From: Sitta carolinensis
Taxonomy: Eukaryota > Chordata > Aves > Passeriformes > Sittidae
NCBI GenBank assembly: GCA_032173965.1
Contig: CM063288.1
Coordinates: forward strand, 12,380,501 to 12,444,500
DNA: 64,000 bases
Direction of reading: 5' to 3'
This document shows, piece by piece, positions 24,001-38,695 of the stretch. Every line of letters begins with the position of its first letter. Position 1 is the stretch's first letter. The translations under genes were made by a program, and so were the position numbers. The notes below the pieces were generated by a model, which saw only the letters and a program-made list of their open reading frames with translations, made no database searches and was not told the origin of the DNA.

Positions 24001-26737
24001 AGGTCTTTTATAATAGTTACATCCATATGTATCAACAACATGATCCTCACAATTTCAAACTTATGCTCCTACTTTCTTTTGCTCAGAAAATGAACACTAA
24101 GCTCATACAATGCATTCTATTTAAAAGATAATGCATTAGTGCCTTCCTTTTTCAGCCCAGTATTTCTCTGATTGAAAGATACCAGAAATGCTTTTGTATT
24201 TGGGTTTACCATGAACATTTAAAAATAGTTAAATATTCTACAGAACAAAACTTATAGCTATCCGTACCTACATGTTAAAACCCCACAAACTTAGGAATGG
24301 ATTGAAAATCAAGTTTGTATGTGGCTACATCAAGGAAGGTTCATTGTATACAGGACACAAGTCTTATATGTCTCCATATTATTCATCACTGTCAGTATTA
24401 CTGAGTTACAGATCTTTTATCTGATCCAAGAGTGCACTCCCATTCTTATCTGCAGCACGTGCTGTGCCAGCCCTTTTGATGCAAAATTTTTCTCCCTGTG
24501 GTATGAAAAGTGACTAGTGCATGATGGGTGGGGGGAGAATGACGATGACAGTACAAATGAACAAGGAACAGTAACACATAAACAAAAGATGAATTGTTAG
24601 AAAAAAGGTTAATTTATGCAACTCAAAGAGAAAAAACCTCCTCTAGTTAACAAGCAATTCTTAAAACCCACAGAACTTGGCATAAATTCAATGATCCCTT
24701 TAGCATATCATCTTTGGCACACAACTACAGGAAAGATTGGATTTTATCTTTATCAATGACTTTGGCAGACCTTTCCAAAAAGGAAGACTGTTGTAACTGG
24801 TGCTAATACATTTTCCTACAACTAGTCTCTGCAGCAGAACTTTCACTTAAGTTTCTTACTGTGCACTCAGTTTTACCATTTGCTGCAATATTGATGGAGT
24901 CTAGACTTTTAATTCACAATTATTTCTCTTATCCTGCACATATCCAAGTCCAAATAGATAAACTTATGTTGGAAATATTGACTGCCACTTCTGCAAAGAA
25001 AAAGAATGCTATTCTGATGCATGGAAATAAAGAGGTCATGCTATGAAGAGTTTCATGCCAGTGCATCCAACATAACTGGCATAAAGATTTCAGCTCAGGC
25101 AGCAGGGGATGGGTAGGCAAGGCCAAGATGATTATGTAGCTGCTTGATCTTCTCCCACCTGAAAAGGCCATGTAACTGTACAGGGACAGACTCCAAAGAC
25201 CTGTTGTGGGTAAAGCAGAAAAGCACCAGCAGCTGAAGGAAGAGAGAAAGCAGGATCTGCTCCTTCCTTTCCAAACATCTGTCATTATTGGCTCTTTCAG
25301 CTATTTGAATATAGCATCCTGGGTCTTGAGCCCCTGTGTGACTGCTGCTGCTGCACATGCCAATCAAAACCTATCAGTCCACACCATCAATAAGCACACA
25401 TCCCCGTCACACCCCGGTGACAGAAGATCATGACAAGTACTGAGATGGTGGCACTGGACTTCAAAAGGCGAAGGCATTTGGATGAAACAACCTCCCTCCA
25501 GGGAGGCTGCAGGCTCGCACAGGTGTGGGGAACACCCCCACCTGTACACATGCTCTTACACTTCTGATCTATGAATCCAACCCTTAAGTTGCCAGAGAAC
25601 GTATACACTCCCTTCAAAAGCCAAAGTATGCATAACATTTAGAATAATTATACTTTTAAAATGCACTTTGGAATCTGCACAGCCATAGATAACCTTGTTT
25701 CACAGGATCTGCAGTGCTCAAGGGATATATTACTGCTGTAGTCAATAGCAGTCAATATACAGTAGTGAGAAGAGACAAGGGGACATTGGCTTAACTATGC
25801 ATGGCTAAGCTAATATCTCCTGGAAAGTGACTACCAGGCATCGGTGTAGGTCTTGGAACAGTAATTGCTACAGAAGAAAAATATTTATATACAGTAGCCA
25901 AAGTTCAGTTGGGCATAGGGAAAGGAAAAGGATGATCCTTATATATTTTTAGCTGTACTTGTGTATTAGACACCTTAGCTTTAAGTTACAAACTGAAAGA
26001 TAGATTGTCAGAGAGCAAATTAACTCTTCAGAAACAATTTAACTGATCTAGAAACCAATGTTTTTTTTGTAAAACAGAGACTAACACTGAAATAATATTT
26101 TAAATTTACTTTTCATAATATAAACTGTAGGTGTTTAGGAGTCCAAGTCATGTAGAAGTTTTCAAATATCACATGATATGTATTCATTTCTTATCTGTTC
26201 AGATATTATGTTCCATATATATTTTCTTCTTCCCTCTATTTTGATACATGAGATGTTTAAGATGCATAAAATGACTCCACAAAATCTTTTTCCTCAAGAA
26301 ATAAAAATAAAAAGGCCTCCTCCAAAAGATCAGGCAAATGGCTTCAGATGTTCAGCTTTCAAACCAGATTAATAAAAGATAACCTTTTCTTCCCCTCTCT
26401 TTTCTTCGTTCATTCTCTGACAACATCCAAAACAATACCCATTTTTTCAACTGTAAGGCCGACTTTATTTCACTTCAGAAGAGAATTCAACCAGAAATCA
26501 TACTGAATTGTCTTTCCTTCAGAATTTCTGTTTCTGCTTGTGTTTATCCTCATCTGAGCTTACTCAGATCTAATCTATTACAAATCAAAACCAACCAAAC
26601 AACAAAAATCCACCCCCAAATAAACCATGATTTGTCTACACAGCCATTTCTTGCAAAATAAATTTCTGCTAACAAGCAAAATCACTATGGTGTAACACTC
26701 TTCTCTGACTGTAATTACCTCTGTGCTCTAACTTCTG

Positions 26738-26880
26738 AAGCGCTATCGCCGAGGCGTTGCCTCTGCTCGGCCCAGCTTCGGCAGCACATTCCCCTGGGAG
26801 CCGCCAGGGATTGGCTCTGCCGGGCAGGCAGGGAGCTGCCAGCAGCTCCTCACGAGCCACCCTGGCTACCAAAACCTGGA
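26738..26880. other. GC-rich islet in intron 1
   Basis: A short CpG-containing patch (GCGCTATCGCCGAGGCG, then GCTTCGGCAGC) stands out from AT-rich flanks. Its function is unknown. CTTCGGCAGCACA resembles the start of U6 snRNA, but the remainder does not. Confidence 0.3.
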
Positions 26881-29800
26881 CACCAACCCAACACATCAGC
26901 TCACCTTGGCACACTGTAGGCACTGAAAAAAAAACTTAAGACTATCAGACCAGGTCCATAGAGAAGATGTATTAAAATCTCTAAAGCACATTATCTACAC
27001 CTCACACTTAATAAATTATATCAGTTGCTCAGAAACAAAGGGTTTCCCCCCCAATTTTCCCGCAAAATTTTAAGTATAAATATACATATAGCATAACAGA
27101 CTGATAATCCTATTGTAAATGCTGCGAATCTGAACAAGGACACAAATGTTAAGAGTGAGCTATAATTAGTGGTATTGCCACATTAGTTCATTTGACAGTC
27201 AGATCCAGATGTTCCTGTTGATCAGCCTTTTGTCTATCCTAATAGGGCACCAGTAGCAGCATTCTTTTCCAGAGAAATCAACCTCAGCTGGTTTCAGCAC
27301 AAACCTCTTCAAGTAAGGGGCCATTATTTCAGTTTGTTGTTGTAAGGTCAATAAATCAAGATATTAGTAGATCCAGATATAATATAGATTACTGTTAAAA
27401 CTGAGTTTCTAACATTGACACTAAAACTGTAAATGTGTCTTATCAGCTGAAATCCAATTCATGCAATTAATTTCTAAAATTAAGAACTTTCAAAGCTCTC
27501 ATAGAATGCTTTTTCTTTCCAGTTGTATTCTCATACAAAAAGAAAAGTCTGGAAAGAATTGCACAAGAGAAACTGTCTCAAAACACTGAAGTATGTCTTA
27601 GATTACTTTAAAAATATTTCTTAGAATCTTTAAAATAACTTTATAAATGCATTTATAAAAACATAATATATGCTCTATAGACAGTAATGTATTTGACTTT
27701 ACCTTGACAAGTTTACAAAACAAAAATTTTTTAAATTCTGCACTGAAACTTTTTTCCCCAATATAGTCACAGTTACCCCTAATTTATCCTGTGGGCGAGA
27801 TGTTCAGAGCTGCTTCTCTTCTGTTATCCAAGCCAGCAATAAAGACCATTAGCCAAAGCAAGAGTGGGTGCAGAAACTGCTCATGCTGGACACTTTGCTC
27901 TAACGATGAACCACAGATAACTTTCAGATGAGTTATCCTTGTTTGTGCTTTCCATTGGGAGCAATTACTTACCTCCCTATCAGCATTCCCAAATTCCTTT
28001 TCTACTCACCAATTCATGACTCCTAAATTCAAGAAGTTCTTAGGCCTAAAATACTTGATTTTGTATTGTTAAATTGTATTAATTTTTTGAGTGCTCAAAT
28101 CTTGAGTTTATCTTATTTTCCTTAAAGGGTAATCCAATCCTCTGATACACTAAATTTTTTTCTGAACTCTGTGTTATCTACAGCTTTTAATAAGAAGAGA
28201 CACAAATGAGATAGGATTAATTTCAAGACTCATTTTTGAAGAGCATGACTAATAACACTTTTAGAGTATAACAGTTTGCAGGGTTCTCTTTGGTCAGCTT
28301 CTGATCCAATTTATGTTTTCTCTACAGATTCCAGTAGTTTTCACAACCCCTTATGGACACTGTATCCAGTCATTTATGGAAATTTACATTCAATCTACTT
28401 CATTCCCAATAACACATGCTGAAATTTAGCAAAACCCCCCACATTCCTGAAGCGTCATCAGTGTCTTCAAAACATAAGAAAAACATTTATTCTTAAAAAT
28501 TAGAGTGGAAAACTATTTTCTGAAAACATAAATTTCCTTCATAAGTTTGGACAATTTCTTCTTCTATCAAGCAGGCAAAATTCACTGCAAAAATCCCAAA
28601 ATTGCATACAAGGTGGCAATACACCAATTCTGCTGGAAACGATCTTCGAAGGTAAGTGGGAAGGAAAGAGAGTATTTTTAGTAGGTCATAAGATACAAAC
28701 ATAAACCAACTATGTCATGCTGTTGTAGAGAGGGAATTCCTCATATGAGGATACTGAGTCAGGCGCACAGCCCACGGGACAGATGAAGGTCGTCTCTCAT
28801 GATTCTCAGTATTGCAAAACCTCAAATGGATTTGGTTTTAAGCTTCCTTAACCAGATGCAGGTCAAATAAGAACAGTCAAGAGACTGTTCCAATACCAAA
28901 CACTACCAAAATGAAACACCTGAAAAGGCACAATAATAAACCAGAAAGAATTCTGGTTACTTCACACAATATTGCAGAAATTGAATGTATTATAGTTTTC
29001 AAGCACTTAGAAACATATTTTTTATCTATAGATAGCTGATGGAACTATAACATTCAATGTTACATCTATTAGATGTTAGATTCAGTTTTTTCATAACAGT
29101 AGGAAGAGTGCAACATATTCATAGACACTGCTCTGGCAGAAAAAAAGCACTTCTGGAAAAGGGATGACAAGTAAAAAACACAACAAAGTGGTCAGGGAAG
29201 GATTTAGGACTATATTTTTGTCCCTGAGATAAATTTTTAACCACTTGTTCTACAAAGAGAGTATATACTTGGATATACTTTGAAACAATGTTCAATAAAA
29301 GGGATTACCTGACAGTGGGGAGGTATGAAACACACTATGCTGGATGAAGGAAGAACTTCTTTCTTGCTCCATACCAATACTATATTTTATCATATCCACG
29401 TTTCAGGTTTTCTGGCACCTTCTTGCATGAGCTGGATAGACTGCTGCTTTCACAGTCCTCCCCATTTGCTACCCCTTTTGGTATTTTCTGTGGGGGTTTC
29501 TGCTTCTATTTCTTCTTCTTGCATTCAAAACAAATTACGAATACTTGATGCAAAATGTTTCAAAACGTTTCTGATATATTTGAGGTCGGCTGTCCAAGAG
29601 CAGCAGTGCCAAAGATGATTGATAACACCCACAAATATTTGACCCATGTCAAATAAAACGTGCGGAATTTGGTTTGTCTTGCTTAGTGTCATAAACTGTT
29701 TTTCATAAGAAAGCAGAACACAGATAAACCTAAAAATACAGAGGGATGCTGGCTTTTAGACATATCTAAAATTATTTTTTACCCTTTAGCAGAATCAAAT

Positions 29801-32195
29801 TTCCCTATTTTTAGATGCCTATTCTTATTTCTTCCAGCTTATAAATTTCTTACATTCAAAGCACCTACAAGAACAGAGAAAGGGTAAGAATGTGTTTTAG
29901 GAAAACAGAAAAAGTCACGTTTAATAAACTGCAAGCATTAGGCTTACAAATTGTGCCAGCAACGTTCCATTATCTTGTTTCAGTAAATGCCGAACAGCCT
30001 GGGAAATTAAAAGAAGCTTCATGTTGCAGTGACAAAATTAAGATAGGTTTTGGTGCACCTATCAGTCAGTTGAAATGCAGACATTAACATACTAACTTTG
30101 TGGATCCTTGAATGACATAAGTGTCAAGATGAAAGCAGCTGACTTAACTGCAATCTGAATTAGAAGTGGAAAAGGAAATGGAGAAGAGCTAACTTCATTA
30201 ACTTCATTTTTAAAATTTTTTTTCAAGATAACACCATGATAGGATTTAAATACTAAATGCATATAATTCCAAATGACAACATCGAACACCAATGGCTCTG
30301 CAGCTATGATATTGCCTGTGTTACCAATCTTGCTCCTCACCACACTATCTCACCTCTCTTTCCCCTCATCACCAGCAAAACACTTCTCCAGGTGTCACGA
30401 GGAATGCTTCATCTGAGGAGTCTTTGCACTCTAAGTGTTAGGACAGGGAAGGACTAGAGACAAGCCATGCCTCCCTACATCTTCCCCCGAGCTGAACAGT
30501 TTCTCAAGTGCCAAAACATGCACCTGCTCATGCAGCAAGGTAGGCGGGGAGGGGACTGTGGGTCTGCATCTCAAGGTGGCTGGACTGGTGGCAGCAAATC
30601 TCAGCATCAGTTCGTTCTCAAGATGAAATTCCACAAAGAAGCTCTTGACACCTCCTTCTCCTCACACAGAACCAGACTGTCTGGTGAACAGGAATTAGGA
30701 GATTGGGAGGGTGGGGAAAGGCAACTGTCATCTAAAAGGCCCCTGGTAACTTGACTTGGTTTTCTGAATTATCAGCAACAGTGAAAAGTAAACCTAGAAC
30801 ACAGAAAAATCCATTAATCTGAGTACCCTGCTGATAACCAGAACAAAACTCTCCCCCTTTTAGATGTCCTCCCCACCCCAGGAGGTAACACTGCACCATC
30901 ACCTGACGGAAACAGCATGAGCTGCCCAAAAGCAACACCATCCAAAGGGTTCATTTATAAGGCAGTAAAGCATTACTGAACGCAGAGTGCTGTATTCCAC
31001 ATCACATCATCTTTGGGCTACTTTAAAAGAAAAATATCAATTTTCTAATGCTTCTAGTGTGCTCAAACCACCTCCTTGGAGATAATCTCACTTCCTAGAA
31101 CCTACCTAAAAATTTCAGGATCAAAAGGTCTGATCTAGATGACATAGCCTGAGGTGTAATGTGAATACTAAAGGCTGGAAGTAGTTGCAGCATAACCCTG
31201 CACGATCACAGGTTGGTCACTTCTGTGGCTGGTAGCAGCAGAAAATTCAGCATTTTGGAGGAGAGGATATGCTTTTCACTGAACTGATGAAAATTAACCA
31301 AACAACTCCATTCTTTGAAGACTATTTCTATATTTTCATCACAATATAACAATAAGAGATTACGCTTAACATTTGGTTGACCTCTGAGGAAAAATCCACC
31401 AGAGAATATTTCACTAACAACCTTTGCACAGAGCACAACATACAAAATAACATGAATAGAGCTTGAGAGAAAAGATAAAAATTACACTGTTTTGGAATGC
31501 TGAATGTAAATACATCATTTTCAAATGAAACTGTCAAACATCTTGTTGTGGTGGTAAAAACCAAATCACTATGCAAAATGATAATACAAGAAAAGTCAAT
31601 TGTATGTTTCTAATAATAAATGCTCTTGTGGCTTTTGAAGTCACAAAAAAACTCTTGGCTGAATTGAAGCATTGATTTCTGCAGTTATTTATGTGCAGTT
31701 CCTATTAGAATTCTATTGAATTCCTTGAATGGTGAATGGAAGTGCTTTTGAAAACACACACAAAAACTGTTAAACAAGGGACAAAATAAATGGAGAGTGT
31801 CGCGTTGCCAAAAAGTTTCAAAAAGTCAACAGAACATTTCAACATTTTTTGAAGTGCAAGCATGTATGACATGGTTTGACAGAAAATAAGTCTAATACGA
31901 AAGCAAAATTCAAAATACATTTCCCCATCACTCCTGAAGAGGAAGCATAAACACTGGTATTTGCTTGTCAGACATTATTTCTAAATAACTAGCAATACTC
32001 TTCACATATAATCTATAGTAAAACAAAGTTTTATTTTAAAGAATTGTAAAATGCTATCACTTCATCTTTGTCCTAGTTTAGGGCAAATCTGGGAGAAAAC
32101 CTCCAAAGGAAGATCCCTCCGGAGATCAAACCCACACGGCCCCTCCCCCCAGCCGGTTCGGGAATGATTCCTCGGAGAGAAGTGGAAAGAACCTG

Positions 32196-32201
32196 TTTAT
32201 T
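32196..32201 (-). terminator. LTR poly(A) signal AATAAA, sense to PTPN4
   Basis: TTTATT on the plus strand reads AATAAA on the minus strand, about 130 bases before the minus-strand end of the LTR. It could in principle cause premature polyadenylation within PTPN4 intron 1. That it is used is inference. Confidence 0.5.
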
Positions 32202-32213
32202 TAACAGGCACAG

Positions 32214-32229
32214 CCCCCCCCCCCCCCCC
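32214..32229. repeat. C(16) homopolymer inside the LTR
   Basis: An uninterrupted run of 16 C (G on the LTR sense strand). Runs like this are unstable and sequence poorly, so its length may be inexact. Confidence 0.9.
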
Positions 32230-35200
32230 AGTACACAAAATGAACAATACCAGATGACAACACTTTTTCACAGCTCTGAAAAAGAGATGACAAATGCACT
32301 AAGTCTCTCTTGGGGTGGTCGCTCTGCTGTCACTCCCTCCGGCGCTGGGGATGGCTGCTGCCGGCCACAAGGTGTTCTCAGGTCCCAGTCCGGAGCAGGT
32401 CCCAGTAGTTACAAGAAAAAAGAAAAAAAAGGAAAAAAAACAAAGCAAGAGCGAAGCGAAGCAGGAGCAAAAGCAGCAGCCAGAGCTAGAGTCAAGGAGA
32501 AAAGAGAGCAGCAAAAAACAACAGCCACACTATGTACTGCCCCGTCTCTGTGTCCCGCCAGTCGTGGGGGGGAAGCAGCCTGATAACAGAACCAAAACAA
32601 AACATTTGTCCTTCAGAGCCCGTCTCACAGGCACAGAACATAACATCCAACATAGCAGAACACACATAAATGGGGATACAAACATCACCCTAGGACAATC
32701 TTTTTGTCCACTATACACCCAATATAACATTTTACTTACTATGCATATAGATGTATCCAAAGTGTACAATGTATGTTAATTAAGCTAAGAAAATAAGGAT
32801 ATTTAAACACTGCCAAAAAAAAAAAAGGTTTCACTGTGGATTTTTTTTCACTGAGTACTAACAAGAGACATATAAGTCTGGAAAACAGAATTTTAGAATG
32901 TAGCTTTCTGTTTACAGCAGAAAAATAGTAACATTAATAAGTTTATCTTCAGAACTTCTGTATCAGCCTATTGTTATTTTAACAGAAACCACATTTGTTT
33001 TCTCATGGAAAGTAACGAGCACTTCTAAAATAATCCTACCACAGAGTGCTCTTCGGCAACTTAAGTAGTAGCTTATTTTGAAGCAATTTAAAATTATTAT
33101 TATTATAGCACTACTCAATACTTATATTAGGTTTTTTTTCTATTTTCCCTAATTACTCATGGCACACTCATTCTGCTGAACCCTGGCAACTTCTTTGAAT
33201 CTGCAGTTACATCTTTGTTCCTAACACAATGACATAATTTGCTATCATGCACTATTATCCGTTGAGGAATGGATCTCTGGTCATATAACACATCCCAGCT
33301 TATTTTACGCAACTGCTAGAGCACACACAATTATCATGGCACACCACAACACAAAATAAATTCAAATGAATATGAAAGACTTCAGTGGAAAAAGGCTTTT
33401 GCAGATACCAGAGTAGCTACAATCATTTCCCACAACAGTTAGAATGAATCTGTTTGTCTGGCAAACAAAGGAAAAAAAATACTGTAAGGAGGTGGATTGA
33501 AAAATGCTTACATCAATGTAACTTAGAAAACAGATTTGACAAAGTATCTTTACTGGCAACATAACTTCTATTCAAAGGTGGCTGAACATGAGCTGAAGTT
33601 TCAGATGTTAATCAGGTTTCTCTTTCAAGCTACTCTCTCACATACATTTCATTAGTATAATTTCTACAAAGCACTTTTATTTCTGTCTTCTCAGGATGGT
33701 GTATGTGCTTCCAATGCCAAAGGAGTTATTATCTACAACACCCTTATTCAGAGAAGGATGCTTTTTTTGAAAACCCAGCAGAAAGCAGCCACCATTAATG
33801 ACCTCCCCTACAGCCTTCCTGTAAAAGGAGGGAGAAGATATATAACTGGGGAGGGGACAGCACCACGATCATTAAAAGGAGGCAGTGCTTCTACTAGTAA
33901 CTACAACCAAGTCTTTTAATTGCTTACTTCAGTTTTATTAAATAGCTTACAGCTATCTAGGGAATTTCTAATCTTTCATTTAATTAATCTCAAGAATGAA
34001 GTTCTCCTGCAGGAATTTCCTCTTGGAGGATGTTCTGTCAGATGTTCATTTTCCATCTATTTTCTACTCCTCTACTGAGGAATTCTGTTCTAAGTGTAAC
34101 TGTATATATAATATACATCCTTAGTGGTTACTCACACCTTGTTTTCTTACTGTACGTCTCTCAATCTTTCAAGTGGCAAGCTTTTGAAAACAGCGATATT
34201 TTAATTAATATCTTTATTACGTCTGTTATCCAATTCTACACAAGCTACCTAACTATCGCAAAGCTTGAAAATAATCCAGAGTTTCTGCAAGCATGGAGAT
34301 TGTGGAAAGTCAAAAACAGTTTTACCAAAAGAACCCAGGGAACACCCCCCACACTGCATCCCACCCCAGACACACACTCACACAGTCGCTTCCCCAAGCA
34401 GATCCAGAAACTGTGGAACAAAATACTCAAATCCATACTATGAGAAAAGGGAAGAGACATTATCACCAATACTATAAGTCTCTAAAGTAACAGCAAGCCT
34501 GTTAAGTAAAAATCCCCAAAAGTTCTAACCACATTACATCATCAGGAAAGTAAAGCAAAACTAACATTTGCCCAACAACAAACTCCCAAAATTATTTCCT
34601 TAGTCCAAATTTGAATATTTGAAGGTTTAAAAAATTCAGGCTTCTTCCAGCCTGAGTAGTTCACAAATCTGACCTACATGGTATATTTTAATATATAATA
34701 CAATGAAAGGAGAAGCCAAATATTAATCAGGGAAGGGTTAAGAGAGGTAAAAAACTTTTGCCATCATTAATGTTCTAGTCCCTCCTCACCTAGCTGCATG
34801 TATAGCAAACTTGAGAAGAGGCGATAGAACCACAACTAGCAGCAACTGTATTGGCCCTTAGTACTGAAGTATCAGTAGTTTATTTAAGCTCACAGGAAAC
34901 AAGCAAAAAAAGATATTCAAATCACTTGGAGGTAAGACCCCATAATATAACCATCTGGTGTGTTTGTTCCATTGTCATACCACTTCTGCATTTCAGTTTC
35001 TTCCTCCTGTGGCTCAGTACCATGGTTATTTCAGCACAAACTTCACAACAGATCATGAGATTTGTTGACATTGAAAAAAAATATTTACCTTTCCTTTTTC
35101 ATTATTGTTTACCAAAACCCAACACACTTTAAAAATCACTGTAGGCAGCTGTCCTTTTCCTCTTTCCCCTCTTTTCTATCCTGACATAGACAAAGATGAA

Positions 35201-37312
35201 ACACCCCTTCAGTTTTAGAGACAGATACACTTCAGTCTTTCAAAATCTTCTTTTCATAAATATTACATCCTTCCAAATATTTAAGAGATCTGCTCCATGG
35301 AAAGCAGGTGCATTTGGATGAGCTAACAGGATGCACTGTCTTCTTGCAGAGTCAACACGCAAGCCTAAAACACAGTAAGTGGGGAATTACTTGTAGATTA
35401 GGATTCCCAAGACTCATCCATAGCCTCATTTGCACTCAAGTACTAAAAACAGACTGTGGCATCAATCCTAACTGCAGCCTGCCTCCCAAAAAAAAGGCGA
35501 GAGCCTCTTCCAAGGTAAGCCTTAATAGCAGCTCACAGTTTGGAAGTTACAGGCCACATATTTAAAACTCAAATGCCAAGTTCCATCAAATTTTATTTTT
35601 AAGTCAAACAAATTGATACATATCCCTTCTCCAAAAGTAAAGCTTTTCTAAATAGGGGCACTCTATAAACTCTGGAAAACATTTTAAGAGCAGTAGTGAG
35701 GCTATAAGCAGTTTAGAGACTGCATAACTTACAGAACTGGCATATGCAGTGCACATACACACAACTCGCATGGGAAAAAACAACCTACAATGCAACACAT
35801 CACTGGACATCAGCACTGGTTATCCTTAACCCTATTTACACATCAAAAGACAAAAATATGTCTTACTTTTTCAGATTACACTACAAGCTTGTTGCGTGTA
35901 TCAAGACAGACAAATACAAAGTGACATATGCTAATTTTAACTCTCTCCAAAGCAAATTTTTCATGGGAAGACTGCAGGTTTTTTCCCCCAAAAAGATCTC
36001 TGAATTCACTGACAAGGTAAATGGAAACAAAACAAATCCAGTTTTATTATGTGATCTTCCTCCTATACTGTCCTTTTTTTAAGAAAAGCATAGAATCTTT
36101 TCTGTAGCTGTAAAATCTGAAAAGCATTTTTTTTCTGTTCTAAGAAAAATACATCACATTTTGAATTGCTTTCCTGTTCAAATCAGTTATAAGAGCTTTA
36201 ACTACAATTAACATGTTTTGCAACACCATGGCTTAAGAAAATATAAGGGAAAGCACCATCAAGAAATTATCTCTTGTCCCAGATAAAAAACTGTGCCAAG
36301 CTGGAAGTTAAGAAAGCATTAGTGGCAATAACTGTTCTTCCACTGACTGGTATATTTTCTGTGTGCTCTTACTGACCACGTAAGTAATTCGTCTACCTGA
36401 AGGACAGGAATTAACAACATTGTAGCTCTATCCAATCCTGAACTAACAATGAAGTTACTTCAGCACTGTGTCTCTGTTGGCACATACGAGAAAGCACACA
36501 TTCTGGTGTGTCACACTTGAATCTCTCCTTTTTATAACACAGCTTTGCAGTGTTATCAAATCCATTTTCTAGACTCTTTTGCAAATATCTTCCACTGTGA
36601 CCAGAAAACACAGAAATCTCGCTCGTTAACCTCTTCAAAGACAAAGTACACCAGCCCATCTCCGAGACAAAGGAGCCCCAGCAGGCTCTTTTACCAGCTG
36701 CTGCTCTAGTTTACATGGACAGCGATCTGCTGCAGATACAGTTTCAACTCCAGGTTTTAAACCTGACTGAGACCATAAAAAAAGCACACGACTTTAAAAA
36801 GAAACGTTTTCTCATCTAAGAAAATACCACTTGGGTAACTTCCGTTGCATTCCATAATTGACACAAGTTTCAGAGCAGTCGTACTGATACAATTTGTTTA
36901 TTTCTGTCTTTTGCAGTAAATACAAAACATTTGTTGGGGTTTAGTAGGTTGGGTTTTTTTGGTCCAGCAGGTAGTTAGTAAGTCAGAGAGATGTTGATAC
37001 ACAGATGTAAAAAACTGGCCAAAGGACTCAGGAAAAGAAAGCTAAAGTACACTCAACCGTCTCAAAAGTTAATATCCTTTTGGGAGACAAAATTAGGATC
37101 ATTTGCTTAACCCAAGCACAGTTAACAGCACAAAAGCAAATCAATTAAAATTGTTACTTCTAGCAAACACCAGATGTTACCCAAGAAAAAGCACCAGTCA
37201 AAACAAGGTTTTGACTAGCAAATATTTAGCAATTTTTAATTTCAAGTCCAAAACCCGGGTTAATAAGAGAACTGAATACATCCTCCTTAAATCTAATCTA
37301 CATCATTCTAAT

Positions 37313-37388
37313 AAAAAAAAAAACAAAAAAAAAAAAAAAAAAACAAACAAAAAAAAACAAACAAAAAAAAAAAAAAAAAAAAAAACAA
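37313..37388 (+). repeat. A-rich simple repeat (A)n/(AAAC)n
   Basis: 76 bases consist only of A with single C interruptions, including CAAACAAA units. An apparent lysine-rich open frame across it is an artefact of the tract. Confidence 0.95.
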
Positions 37389-38691
37389 GTGTGAAAACAA
37401 TCTCTAGCAGCACTACATTTGATTGTCATTTGAAGATCTGGGCTTTTGGCCATGCAGAATAATTCAGTTATTATTCTCTAATCTAGTTACCCTGAAAAAG
37501 ATAAGAAATACCCAGAAAGACAATGTAAGAATGCACATGCCTTAAGAAGTGGATTTTCTATTTCTTCCTCATCAATCTTAGCGTCAGACTGAAAACTGTA
37601 AAGTGGCAATGAAGAGCTCCCTTCACATTCCAATCAGTGAAAATATTTCCCAGAGCATTCTTCATTACAGATCACAAATACTCATAATTAAAAGACTGTT
37701 TATTTTTAAATGGATATTAGCCATTTCCCCCTTCCTAATGTAACTGTAGGGATGGCAGTGTCTCATAAACCACACAAATGGAATTGCGTTTATCATCCCA
37801 TAGTCACAGTAAACTTGTCCAAGAAGTAATTGCAGTGTGAAACAAAGTAGTGTGCCAAGAAAGGTCTAATTGCATCACCCTACCAAGCTTTTTTTTTTTG
37901 AAGGTGCATAAGCTGAGAAAGGAGAAGCTGGTTCAATTCTCACATATCAAAGAGAAATTCATCGAGTTATGTTTGTCTGATGTACTGAGAATCTCTGTGA
38001 CCATCAGCTGTAACATTCTGTGGCATGTACTGGAGCACTGCATACAACCAGCACAGACTTAGTGTGCTGTTAACCAGATTCTTTTAACCTACACATCTGG
38101 ACACTGAATTCTGGTATGTCAGCACATCAATAAAACTTGTGTGAACCTTTTAACTGTTATAAATTTAAAGTAATTGATTTTGTAAGTGGCAAACAGCAAT
38201 AGCTTTCTAATAATTCTGAAATTCTCCAAAATAAAGATGGAGAATTTGAATATGTATCTGCATATATAATACTATAATAATGATATATATGAATATAGAC
38301 TTAAAAGGAACTCTAAAATTTTAGAAATTAAAGGTTTTCAACAGCCTAGAGAAAATTTGTTTTGTGCTACTTCAGTGGATTACAAGTCCTGAAGGAAAAA
38401 CAGCCTCTGTTCCCAAACGAGCATATATGAACAGCTGGTCCAGACAGCAAAGACCTGCTGTTGTATTACCAGCCCACTGCTGAGCTCTTTGGGTTTTGTC
38501 TCGTGCTCAGGCCATTCTCCTCTCCCTTTGCTCTTCCACCTTCACAGTTCCTTCTTTTCCTCATGAACAATTCCATATTATATATAGACACAAACCATTT
38601 TTACAGTTGTTTAGGTTGGAGCACATTAAAACCCATGAGAATTTTGTCTGGCTATTTTATGAAAAGTGACAGCACCAGAGCAAAAGTGTGG

Positions 38692-38695
<4 letters not shown>

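Larger units (their letters stand above)
17976..32068 (-). other. PTPN4: PTPN4 intron 1, middle segment
   Basis: This is noncoding intron between two LTRs. It holds a 29-bp tandem duplication just after the first LTR and a GC-rich islet at about 26,738-26,880. None of the open frames (longest about 118 codons) resembles a known protein or sits between good splice sites. I see no RNA gene in it. Confidence 0.75.
32069..32697 (-). mobile_element. Solo LTR with 5-bp target duplication (629 bp)
   Basis: The plus strand begins TGTCCTA and ends TAGGACA, a perfect 7-bp inverted terminal repeat. Both sides are flanked by ATCTT (32064-32068 and 32698-32702), an intact 5-bp target site duplication typical of ERVL-type integration. 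On the minus strand an AATAAA poly(A) signal lies at 32201-32196, so the element points the same way as PTPN4. It contains a C16 homopolymer at 32214-32229 and a purine-rich stretch at about 32,413-32,530. No internal retroviral genes are present. Open frames of 139 and 154 codons inside it are by-products of low-complexity sequence. Confidence 0.88.

Noticed and set aside
26765..26790. U6 snRNA-like start (CTTCGGCAGCACA)
   Set aside because: The match stops after about 13 bases, and the rest of U6 and its promoter elements are absent.
32164..32779. 139- and 154-codon frames on the plus strand
   Set aside because: Both lie within the LTR and run through its poly-C and purine-rich tracts. They are antisense to the element and unlike any retroviral protein.
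37103..37462. Lysine/asparagine-rich 119-codon frame
   Set aside because: The lysine stretch is a translation of the A-rich simple repeat at 37313-37388.
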